Source of the DNA: Rhizobiaceae bacterium
Lineage (GTDB): Bacteria; Pseudomonadota; Alphaproteobacteria; Rhizobiales; Rhizobiaceae
Reading direction: 5' to 3'
DNA length: 64,000 bases
NCBI GenBank assembly: GCA_014238155.1
Contig: JABABQ010000028.1
Span: forward strand, 1-64,000
Under the pieces are notes generated by a model. The model searched no databases, was not told the origin of the DNA, and was given only the letters and a program-made list of their open reading frames with translations. Shown piece after piece: positions 25,248-32,929 of the stretch. A program made the translations under genes and the position numbers. Each line of letters starts with the position of its first letter. Position 1 is the stretch's first letter.

Positions 25248-25907
25248 ATGATCCGCTTTGAAAACGTTGGTGTTCGTTATGGATCGGGTGATGAAATTCT
25301 CAGGGATCTGACCTTTGCTATCGAGCCGGGATCATTTCAGTTCCTCACCGGACCGTCCGGAGCGGGCAAGACCAGTCTGCTGCGTCTGTTATTTCTTTCG
25401 TTGCAACCAACACGCGGCCAGATCAGCATATTCGATCAGGATGCTTCGATGCTGACGGTCAGACAACTGCCGTCGATTCGCCGCAGGATCGGTATTGTGT
25501 TTCAGGACTTCCGGTTGCTGGATCATCTCACGCTTTATGAGAACGTCGCATTGCCATTGCGAGTTCGCGGCAAGGAGGAAGCTGGCTATCGCAAGGACGT
25601 CGTTGATTTGCTGAAATGGGTCGGCCTAAACGATCGAATTGATGCCCATCCGTCGGTGCTATCGGGTGGAGAGCAGCAAAGAGCTGCGATTGCACGGGCG
25701 CTGATTGATCAACCGGAAATGCTGCTAGCAGACGAACCAACCGGCAATCTCGATCCGACGCTGGCGCGCCGCTTGCTGAGACTGTTTATCGAGTTGAACC
25801 GCAACGGAACATCCGTAGTCATTGCGACTCATGACCTCAACTTGATGGATCAATATGACGCCCGAAGACTCGTTCTAAATGAAGGGCGTCTGCAGATCTA
25901 TGAATGA
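25248..25907 (+). CDS. ftsE: Cell division ATP-binding protein FtsE
   Basis: FtsE is the ABC ATPase that, with FtsX, controls peptidoglycan hydrolases at the division site. The 219-residue protein is complete: Walker A is GPSGAGKTS, the signature is LSGGEQQRAAIARAL, Walker B is MLLADEPTGNLD and the switch histidine is in IATHDLN. The ATG at 25248 (MIRFENVGVRYGSG) is the family start; the open frame reaching 25185 is an extension. Its TGA overlaps the ftsX start (ATGAATGA), so translation is coupled. A possible CtrA site lies upstream. Confidence 0.96.
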   Translation: MIRFENVGVRYGSGDEILRDLTFAIEPGSFQFLTGPSGAGKTSLLRLLFLSLQPTRGQISIFDQDASMLTVRQLPSIRRRIGIVFQDFRLLDHLTLYENVALPLRVRGKEEAGYRKDVVDLLKWVGLNDRIDAHPSVLSGGEQQRAAIARALIDQPEMLLADEPTGNLDPTLARRLLRLFIELNRNGTSVVIATHDLNLMDQYDARRLVLNEGRLQIYE

Positions 25908-26910
25908 GCCGATCCCCACCCATTACGCAAAATCGGAAGCGGCGGCTGCTCAAAAACCTGCACCGGACCCAGCCATGCGCGACCGGGAAATGCAGTCGAT
26001 TGTACCGCGCGAATCTGTTGCCGGATCGGCCCTTACACTGGTCATCGCAATAATGGCTTTTCTATCCAGCCTGACTTTAGGCGCCGTGTCCCTGGTCAAT
26101 GACACCGCGCAAGGTTGGCAAAATCAAATCTCCCGTGAGATCACCATACAGGTACGCCCGGTGGCAAATGTCGACATAACAACAGCGGTGGAATCGGCGC
26201 GTCAGATTGCCAGCAGTTTTGCTGGTATCAGCACCGTTGAAGTAGTTGACGAAGCCCAGACAAATGCTCTCCTGGAACCCTGGTTGGGAGCAGGATTGAG
26301 CCTGGAAGAACTACCTCTTCCCCGATTGATCACTGTGATTGTCGACAGCACCAATCCACCAGACATTGTCAGTTTGAGCACCAGGATCGTTGAAACCGTA
26401 CCTGGTGCCACTGTTGACGACCACCGGGCCTGGATCGATCGGCTGACCACGATGGCTACAACCACAATTCTGGTCGGAGTTTTCGTTTTCATTTTGATAA
26501 TGGCGGCGACCACACTCACAGTGATATTTGCAACTCGTGGTGCCATGGCCGGCAATCGACACGTGATCGAGGTACTGCATTTTGTCGGTGCTGAACAAAG
26601 TTTCATCGCCGGTGAGTTTCAACGACACTTTTTGCTGCTGGGATTGAAAGGTGCGATGGCGGGGGGCGCTCTGGCGCTGATCAGTTTTCTTGCTGTCGGC
26701 TATTGGGCGCAAAACAACATTCACGATCCAACCGCAGACCAGGTGAATGCGCTATTTGGAACCTTTTCGGTTGGACTGGACGGTTATGTTGGCACTGTTG
26801 TGCTGATCTTTATCATCGGTCTGCTGACAGCCATTACATCGCGGCATACAGTCATACGCCACGTCGATGCGCTTGATGGCATCAAGGCGGTTCACCAATC
26901 ATCGAATTGA
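25900..26910 (+). CDS. ftsX: Cell division protein FtsX
   Basis: FtsX is the membrane partner of FtsE. The 336-residue protein has an N-terminal cytoplasmic segment, then membrane helices at about residues 45-65, 190-210, 245-265 and 285-310. Between the first and second is the periplasmic loop (IQVRPVANVDITTAVESARQ and ISTVEVVDEAQTNALLEPWLG) that contacts hydrolase activators. The late segment VIEVLHFVGAEQSFIAGEFQRHF is typical of the FtsX/MacB fold. It starts at 25900 in the overlap with ftsE. The YdcF-like gene follows after 12 bases, forming a tight three-gene unit. Confidence 0.95.
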   Translation: MNEPIPTHYAKSEAAAAQKPAPDPAMRDREMQSIVPRESVAGSALTLVIAIMAFLSSLTLGAVSLVNDTAQGWQNQISREITIQVRPVANVDITTAVESARQIASSFAGISTVEVVDEAQTNALLEPWLGAGLSLEELPLPRLITVIVDSTNPPDIVSLSTRIVETVPGATVDDHRAWIDRLTTMATTTILVGVFVFILIMAATTLTVIFATRGAMAGNRHVIEVLHFVGAEQSFIAGEFQRHFLLLGLKGAMAGGALALISFLAVGYWAQNNIHDPTADQVNALFGTFSVGLDGYVGTVVLIFIIGLLTAITSRHTVIRHVDALDGIKAVHQSSN

Positions 26911-26922
26911 TGATAGGGCTCA

Positions 26923-27693
26923 ATGACGACATATTCGACTGATAGCTCGGGTGCCATGCCACTTGAAAGTGTGTCCATGACCGGAATAGAATTTCCCAAA
27001 ACTAAACCATCCGTCACCCACCGTGCCGTTCGCGGTAGTGGAAAGCTGACGTCCTGGTTGTTCAGGAGAACCATGAAACTGTTGCTGATATTGATATTTG
27101 TGGGTGGTGGAGCGCTCGCTGGCGGATTTTTGCAGTTCACCAGCAAAGTTTCCGATACGGTACAGCCGATCAATGTCGAGCCCGCAGATGCCATTGTTGC
27201 CCTTACTGGCGGCTCAACCCGGATTGCGACAGCGCTGGAGCTACTGTCCGAGAAAAAGGGACAGCGGCTGCTTATATCCGGTGTAAATTCAGAAACTCAA
27301 ACCGCCGATATTCAGGCCATGCATCCAACCAAGTCTGATTTGTTTGACTGTTGTGTGGATCTGGAGCGGATTGCAGTGAACACCATCGGCAATGCAGAAG
27401 AATCTGCAAAATGGGCGAAACAGAATAGCTATAAAAGCCTGATCATTGTCACCAGCGCCTACCATATGCCCCGTAGTTTACTGGAATATCGACGTCAGAT
27501 GCCCGGCGTAAAATTGACGCCGTTTGCGGTTCCGCTTGACTCCATCAATCGCGAAGAATGGTGGAAAAATACCACAACATTGCGCTTAATGATTTACGAA
27601 TATTGGAAATATGTCGTTGCCTATTCTCGAAACTATTTTCCACAGATTTATGAGGCTTTGCGCAAAAATCTACTCGGCGACAAACAAAATTGA
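26923..27693 (+). CDS. YdcF/ElyC-family (DUF218) membrane-anchored protein
   Basis: This 256-residue protein has one membrane helix at about residues 50-72 (MKLLLILIFVGGGALAGGFL). The DUF218 domain follows: ADAIVALTGGSTRIATALELL, RLLISGVNSETQTADI, NTIGNAEESAKWAKQNSYKSLIIVTSAYHMPRSLLEY. The catalytic-type acidic and histidine residues lie in N-A-E-E and Y-H-M-P-R-S. ElyC/SanA relatives affect envelope integrity and lipid-carrier use. The gene order ftsE-ftsX-ydcF recurs in Hyphomicrobiales, suggesting a shared envelope or division role; the precise reaction is unknown. It is convergent with the penicillin-binding protein gene. Confidence 0.85.
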   Translation: MTTYSTDSSGAMPLESVSMTGIEFPKTKPSVTHRAVRGSGKLTSWLFRRTMKLLLILIFVGGGALAGGFLQFTSKVSDTVQPINVEPADAIVALTGGSTRIATALELLSEKKGQRLLISGVNSETQTADIQAMHPTKSDLFDCCVDLERIAVNTIGNAEESAKWAKQNSYKSLIIVTSAYHMPRSLLEYRRQMPGVKLTPFAVPLDSINREEWWKNTTTLRLMIYEYWKYVVAYSRNYFPQIYEALRKNLLGDKQN

Positions 27694-27712
27694 ACGACGA
27701 ATCGTTTTGCAT

Positions 27713-29866
27713 TTAGTTTCCGACAATTAGATCCATGATGGTTTTCTGGCCGCGGCTTTCAAGCGCCTGATGAACACGCGTGCGCAGATTGGCAGTTTGT
27801 CGACTTAAATTGGGGTTTTGATCAGTTAATCGGGCGCGAAATTTCGGCAGCGGTATATCAAGCGTCAAATTGGCGAGATAATCGGGTTGACCGGGCAGAT
27901 CGCGACGCGGCAGATCGCGAAGTGCAGCCATCATGAATTCCTTCCACACGATCGCCGGAATGGATCCGCCGGTAACTTTCCTGGTGGGCTGATTATCGTC
28001 ATTGCCCAGCCAAACTCCGGTGACCAGATGGGTGGTGTGGCCGATAAACAGCGCATCACGGAACCCCTGGCTGGTTCCTGTCTTGCCGCCCGCGACATGC
28101 CCTGACAGTCGCGCAGCCTTGCCTGTTCCATTGTCAACCACATCGCGCAACATGGCGTTCATCATGCCCAATGCAGAAGGGTCGATGATCTCTATGGGTA
28201 AAGCTGATGGCCGCTGGTAAAGCACTTTGCCATTGTTTGTGGTGATGCGGTTGATCAGATAGGGGGCCGCTTTGAGCCCGCCATTGGCGAAGGGAATGTA
28301 AGCGGCCGACAGTTCCAGCAAATTGACTTCAGATGTGCCCAAAGAGAGAGATGCGTTGGCAGTCAATTTGGAGCTTATGCCCAACCGCTTTGCGGTTTTG
28401 GCAATATTTGTCGGACCGGCCTGCATCGTCAATCTTGCCGAAATGGTATTGAGTGATTGAGCAAATGCCTGCGACAAGGTTACTGAACCGCGGTATTTCT
28501 GGTCATAATTTTCTGGCTGCCATTTGCCATATCGAACTGGTTCATCGTTCATCACCGTTTGAGGCGAATAGCCACGTTCGATGGCGTTGAGCCAGACAAA
28601 GGTTTTGAACGCGGAACCGGGCTGTCGTCTGGCCTCGATCACGCGATTGAACTGGCTTTTTCCATAGTCGCGACCTCCGATTAACGCACGAATAGCGCCA
28701 TCAGGTGACATCGCAACCAACGCGCCTTGAGAGACCCGGCGGCTTTTTCCGTATTTTCTTAACGCCCCGGTCAAGGATTCCTGCGCAGCAGTCATCATAT
28801 AGGGTGACAGACTGGTCTCGACGACGATGTCCTGTTTGACGTCGCCAATCAGCATCTTCACCTTTTTGGCAACCATGTCGGCGACAAAATGTTCCGGGCC
28901 CGAACGAAAATGACGGGCATTTTCTCCCGGCTTGATATTCTTCACGTCGACATATCCCGGATTGATATACCCTTCACGCTGCATTGCCGCCAACACGGTC
29001 TGAGCCCGGCGTTGTGCCAGTTCGGGATCCCGGGTTGGTGAATATTTAGAAGGTGCCTTGAGAAGGCCGGCCAGCAAAGCCGCTTCTGCAATGGTTACAT
29101 GTTTGGCAGATTTGCCAAAATAACGCCGCGCCGCAGCATCAATCCCCGTAGCTCCGGCGCCGAAATACACCCGGTTAAGATAGAGTTCCAATATCTCAGC
29201 CTTGGAGAACTTGGCCTCCAGCCAGAATGCCAGGATCAACTCCTGGACTTTGCGTCCAAATGTCCGTTGCGGGGTTAAAAACAGGTTTTTCGCCAATTGC
29301 TGGGTTAATGTGGACCCGCCTTCACGCAGGCGCTTCTGCATGGCATTCCGCAACATCGCACGGCTGAAGCCGATTGGATCAAAGCCAAAATGCGAATGAA
29401 AGCGCCGGTCTTCAATAGCAATAACGGCCTGAGCAATATGTGGTGACATGTCTTCCAGACGAAGTGCCTTGCCACCCGTCAGGCCACGGTTGCCAAGCAA
29501 TGATTTGTCATCAGCAACTATTCGCATATTTGGTGGGCGTTCAGGAACTATCCAGTCATCTGCGCTTGGAAGTTGAGCGGCGTAATAGCCGACGATTCCT
29601 GCGACGATAATGCCGCTCCACAATGAAAACACGACACCCCAGTAGAAAAGACGCGGGGCGGGCCTGAACATGAAGAGTAAAAACCGCCAGAGCCAAGACG
29701 GCTGTTTCACCTTTTTGCGTGCCGATGCTTTTTTGGCAGGTTTGGCTTTTTTGGCACTCGCACCGACCCGTTGTGACTTCGACACCCGAATATCTCCCTG
29801 AGGTTTGTTGGAAAACCGGGGTTCAATTCGCTGCTTTGAGCGCTGTTTGGGACGGGATTTGCGGGC
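27713..29866 (-). CDS. Class A penicillin-binding protein (transglycosylase/transpeptidase)
   Basis: This bifunctional peptidoglycan synthase has 717 residues from the ATG at 29866. A basic, Lys-rich cytoplasmic tail (residues 1-60) leads into one membrane helix (YWGVVFSLWSGIIVAGIVGYY). The GT51 domain contains EDRRFHSHFGFDP and EGGSTLTQQLAKNLFL, then ILELYLNRVYFGAGATG. The transpeptidase domain shows SxxK in QPGSAFKTFVW, SxN in QSLNTIS and KTGT in GGKTGTSQG, so both activities look intact. A longer reading from a TTG at 29908 is possible. It resembles the PBP1 group widely present in alphaproteobacteria. Confidence 0.92.
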   Translation of the reverse strand, partial: ARKSRPKQRSKQRIEPRFSNKPQGDIRVSKSQRVGASAKKAKPAKKASARKKVKQPSWLWRFLLFMFRPAPRLFYWGVVFSLWSGIIVAGIVGYYAAQLPSADDWIVPERPPNMRIVADDKSLLGNRGLTGGKALRLEDMSPHIAQAVIAIEDRRFHSHFGFDPIGFSRAMLRNAMQKRLREGGSTLTQQLAKNLFLTPQRTFGRKVQELILAFWLEAKFSKAEILELYLNRVYFGAGATGIDAAARRYFGKSAKHVTIAEAALLAGLLKAPSKYSPTRDPELAQRRAQTVLAAMQREGYINPGYVDVKNIKPGENARHFRSGPEHFVADMVAKKVKMLIGDVKQDIVVETSLSPYMMTAAQESLTGALRKYGKSRRVSQGALVAMSPDGAIRALIGGRDYGKSQFNRVIEARRQPGSAFKTFVWLNAIERGYSPQTVMNDEPVRYGKWQPENYDQKYRGSVTLSQAFAQSLNTISARLTMQAGPTNIAKTAKRLGISSKLTANASLSLGTSEVNLLELSAAYIPFANGGLKAAPYLINRITTNNGKVLYQRPSALPIEIIDPSALGMMNAMLRDVVDNGTGKAARLSGHVAGGKTGTSQGFRDALFIGHTTHLVTGVWLGNDDNQPTRKVTGGSIPAIVWKEFMMAALRDLPRRDLPGQPDYLANLTLDIPLPKFRARLTDQNPNLSRQTANLRTRVHQALESRGQKTIMDLIVGN

Positions 29867-30035
29867 CATCAGGCTTTTCAACTGCAAAACAGGGTTAGCG
29901 GAAGGCAAAGCTTAACCAAAGCACTTTAAGTACCGGTAAAGGAATCCGTTAACCAGCGCCAAACAGCGTCATCACATTTTGGAAAGTTCGAACAAACTTA
30001 ATACTTTCTTGCCTCCTTTGCGCCAGGCTTGGCCC

Positions 30036-31169
30036 ATGATGAACGACGCCAATATATCAAATTCACCCGCAACCGGCCAAACTATGTCGACGGATCGTGT
30101 TGCATGGGTGGATGTCGCCAAGGGCATCTGCATAATCTTGGTTGTCATGATGCACACCACTCTGGGACTGGAAAAGTCGATGGGTGTCACCGGATGGATG
30201 CACCATCTGGTCGAGTTTGCCAAGCCGTTCAGAATGCCCGACTTCTTTATGATTTCAGGGCTTTTTCTGGCGGCCACCATTAACCGGCCATGGCGGCTAT
30301 ATCTTGACCGCAAGGTGGTGCACTTCTTCTATTTCTATCTTCTGTGGCTGATCATCCAACTGGCGATAAAAGCACCATTCCAGATTTCCGACGGCTACAC
30401 CATGATGGATGTCGCTCGCACCGGCGTGGTTTCATTAATCCAACCGTTTGGTACGTTGTGGTTTATCTACATGTTGCCGGTATTCTTCGTTGTCACAAAA
30501 CTGTTTCGCACCGCGCCGTGGTATCTTTTTGCAGGTGCTGTGACGTTGCAGATACTGCCTGTTGATACGTCACACCTGTGGTCACAATTTGCCAGCCAAT
30601 TTGGCATTATCAGCGTCGATGGTCATTGGGTGCTGATCGACGAGTTTTGCAGCTTCTACGTCTATTTTCTGGCTGGTTATCTGTTTGCACCCTGGTTGTT
30701 TGCACTAGCTGAGCGGGCACAAAACTACGTTCCCACGGCTCTCATTGGTCTCGCATCATGGTTTTTGATCAATCTTGGTCTGGTCTATTTTGATATCGCC
30801 AAACTACCGATAATCTCACTGGTGTTGGGTGGGGCAGGAGCGGTAGCGATTGTCACAATCGCCAGCTTGATTTCACGGCTGGCGGTCGGAAAGGCGCTCA
30901 ACTATCTGGGTGCACATTCAATCGTGGTGTATCTGGCTTTTTTCATTCCCATGGTGGTCGCCCGCCTGGGACTGTCCAAGTTGTGGCCAACACTGGATGT
31001 TGGAACAATGGCCGCGGTCAGCACCGCTTTTGCAGTTGTAACACCACTGATCGGTATCGCACTTATCCGGCGTATCGGATTCGGTTACTTCCTCTTCTAT
31101 CGTCCGGCATGGGCAATATTGGCCAGCAAGCCAGCAAGCCGACGAGCCTCAATACAGCCGGCTGAATAG
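30036..31169 (+). CDS. Acyltransferase family 3 membrane protein (OafA/YrhL-like)
   Basis: This is a membrane acyltransferase of 377 residues with about ten hydrophobic segments. The N-terminal signature WVDVAKGICIILVVMMHTTLGL contains the catalytic histidine region of the AT3 family. MPDFFMISGLFLAATINRPW follows. Such enzymes acetylate or succinylate sugars of lipopolysaccharide, exopolysaccharide or peptidoglycan using a cytoplasmic acyl donor. No partner gene next to it reveals the target. The ATG at 30036 (MMNDANIS) is chosen; a start 57 bases earlier is open but unlikely. It is divergent from the penicillin-binding protein and converges on the M20 peptidase. Confidence 0.85.
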   Translation: MMNDANISNSPATGQTMSTDRVAWVDVAKGICIILVVMMHTTLGLEKSMGVTGWMHHLVEFAKPFRMPDFFMISGLFLAATINRPWRLYLDRKVVHFFYFYLLWLIIQLAIKAPFQISDGYTMMDVARTGVVSLIQPFGTLWFIYMLPVFFVVTKLFRTAPWYLFAGAVTLQILPVDTSHLWSQFASQFGIISVDGHWVLIDEFCSFYVYFLAGYLFAPWLFALAERAQNYVPTALIGLASWFLINLGLVYFDIAKLPIISLVLGGAGAVAIVTIASLISRLAVGKALNYLGAHSIVVYLAFFIPMVVARLGLSKLWPTLDVGTMAAVSTAFAVVTPLIGIALIRRIGFGYFLFYRPAWAILASKPASRRASIQPAE

Positions 31170-31184
31170 CCGGTTAATCTGAAG

Positions 31185-32567
31185 TCAGTTTGCCAATGCC
31201 GCCAGGACTCTCGCCCAGGACCTTGTGCCCTTGTGATAGCTTTTCAGTTCGTATTTTTCATTCGGTGAATGGATCGCATCGTCGGAAAGCGCATAGCCGA
31301 TCAACAGTGAATCCATGCCGAGCTGACGCTTAAAATTGCCAACAATCGGAATCGACCCACCGCCTGCGATAATTGCCGCATCCTTGCCCCATTCCCGGGC
31401 CAGTGCACCGGCGGCTTTTTTCAATTCAGGCAGGTTAAAGTCCAACTGGGTGGCCGGACTGTTTCCATGTCGGATGAATGTCGCGGTACAATCCTCTGGC
31501 AGACGTTCATTTACGTGTTTTCGAAAGGCCTGTGCCACTTTTTCCGGATCCTGCTTGCCAACCAGACGGAACGAAACTTTTGCCGACGCCTGCGCCGCAA
31601 TTACCGTCTTGAATCCATCTCCGGTATAACCGCCGGTTATGCCGTTTACCTCTGCAGTTGGCCGGGCCCATGTTTGTTCCAACACCGATCGATTGGCTTC
31701 GCCGGATGGCATGGACAGACCAATGGAACCCAGAAACTCCTTGGCTGAAAACCCCAAACCTTCCCACATTTGCTTGATGTGGTCGGGGGTTTCTTCAACA
31801 CCGTCATAGAAATTTTCCAGCGTCACCGTGCCTGACTCATCATGCAAGTCCGCCAGTATTTTTGACAGAATATGGATCGGATTTTGGGCCGCACCCCCAT
31901 AATAGCCGGAATGCAGATCCCGATTGGCCGCGTGGATCGTCACTTCATCAGACGCCATACCGCGCAAAGCCGTTGTAATGGCAGGTGTATCTGCATCCCA
32001 CATGCTGGTATCGCAAACCAGTGCAATGTCACAACTTAACTCTTCAGTTGCACTCTCCAGAAAATCATCGAGGGAAGGCGAGCCCGATTCCTCTTCCCCT
32101 TCGAACAGGATGGTCACTCTGCACGGCAATGCACCGGTTGCATCCTTCCAGGCGCGACAGGCTTCCACAAAGGTCATCAACTGGCCTTTGTCATCGGACG
32201 AACCACGGCAATAAAATCTTTTGGCCCCATCCACTTCCTTCATTGTTGGCTCAAACGGATCGGTCTCCCACAACTCAACGGGGTCAACCGGCTGCACATC
32301 ATAATGTCCATAAAACAGAACATGCGGGGTGCCTTCCGGCCCGTCATGGTGACCAACCACCATGGGATGGCCCGGTGTATCGCGCAAACTGGCATCAAAT
32401 CCAATCTCATTGAGCGCGTCGACCAGAAATTGCCCGGCTTTGCGACACTCATCCTTATAGACGGGGTCGGTGGAAATACTCTCAATTCTCAAAAGTTCAA
32501 ACAACCTGTCGAGGGATGCATCCAGATTATTGTCTACTTGCTGAAGAGTATTTTCCAGATCGCTCAT
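31185..32567 (-). CDS. M20-family metallopeptidase (dipeptidase)
   Basis: This is a zinc-dependent dipeptidase of 460 residues. Metal-binding blocks are FYGHYDVQPVDP (histidine ligand, about residue 85), CRGSSDDKGQ (bridging aspartate) and LFEGEEESGSP (catalytic glutamates). Later blocks are ALVCDTSMWD and HSGYYGGAAQNP, with a dimerisation domain between the two catalytic halves. Such enzymes cleave diverse dipeptides, so it is probably a general peptide-recycling enzyme. The ATG at 32567 (MSDLENTLQQVDNNLDASL) is the family start; the open frame reaching 32645 runs into the terminator hairpin and is rejected. Divergent polA lies beyond a 360-base gap. Confidence 0.9.
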   Translation of the reverse strand: MSDLENTLQQVDNNLDASLDRLFELLRIESISTDPVYKDECRKAGQFLVDALNEIGFDASLRDTPGHPMVVGHHDGPEGTPHVLFYGHYDVQPVDPVELWETDPFEPTMKEVDGAKRFYCRGSSDDKGQLMTFVEACRAWKDATGALPCRVTILFEGEEESGSPSLDDFLESATEELSCDIALVCDTSMWDADTPAITTALRGMASDEVTIHAANRDLHSGYYGGAAQNPIHILSKILADLHDESGTVTLENFYDGVEETPDHIKQMWEGLGFSAKEFLGSIGLSMPSGEANRSVLEQTWARPTAEVNGITGGYTGDGFKTVIAAQASAKVSFRLVGKQDPEKVAQAFRKHVNERLPEDCTATFIRHGNSPATQLDFNLPELKKAAGALAREWGKDAAIIAGGGSIPIVGNFKRQLGMDSLLIGYALSDDAIHSPNEKYELKSYHKGTRSWARVLAALAN

Positions 32568-32622
32568 TGTCGGAATCCTGCATGGTTGTATCGCCAAACA
32601 GACTTGCACCATAATCGAACAC

Positions 32623-32669
32623 AAAAAAAGGCCCCTGAAGACCACTTTATCAAATGGAGTTCAGGGGCC
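32623..32669 (-). terminator. Strong minus-strand intrinsic terminator upstream of the M20 peptidase gene
   Basis: On the minus strand, GGCCCCTGAA (32669-32660) pairs perfectly with TTCAGGGGCC (32639-32630) over a 20-base loop and is followed by seven T residues (32629-32623). It sits about 55 bases before the peptidase start codon and downstream of nothing annotated on that strand. It must therefore end a short transcript begun between it and polA, or attenuate the peptidase mRNA. Confidence 0.8.
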
Positions 32670-32866
32670 AGGACGCTTTGCCAAAACCGCCTCAGGAGAG
32701 GGGAAAAACGGGCGTTTTCGGCCGCAGGCGGATAATTGGGGAGATTATCAGCCTACAGACTGGTGCGTCACCAGCGTGACTCAAAGATGGTGACGAAACA
32801 GGGCGATTTCAAGACAAACACCGTGCCCCAATCATTACAAAAATGTGAGCGTTTCGTGAGCGGATC
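32630..32866 (-). ncRNA. Candidate small RNA or attenuated leader ending at the 32623-32669 terminator
   Basis: About 200 bases of minus-strand sequence between the polA start region and the terminator have no protein-like frame but several stems: GTCACCA/TGGTGAC (about 32789-32763) and GATAAT/ATTATC (about 32744-32726), plus the terminator hairpin. This looks like a structured RNA with its own terminator. The 5' end is unknown and the given coordinate is only an outer bound. It could be an independent small RNA, a 5' leader controlling the peptidase, or 3' debris. No Rfam family was recognised. Confidence 0.3.
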
Positions 32867-32929
32867 TTGCAATCAGCCTCCGCCTTGCCCATCGTTGAAA
32901 CAATAATTGTGCCAGCGTGCGGGAACATC

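Noticed and set aside
32630-32866. 6S RNA at the polA/M20 gap
   Set aside because: I could not see the long closing stem with a large central bulge that defines 6S RNA, so the candidate is left unassigned.
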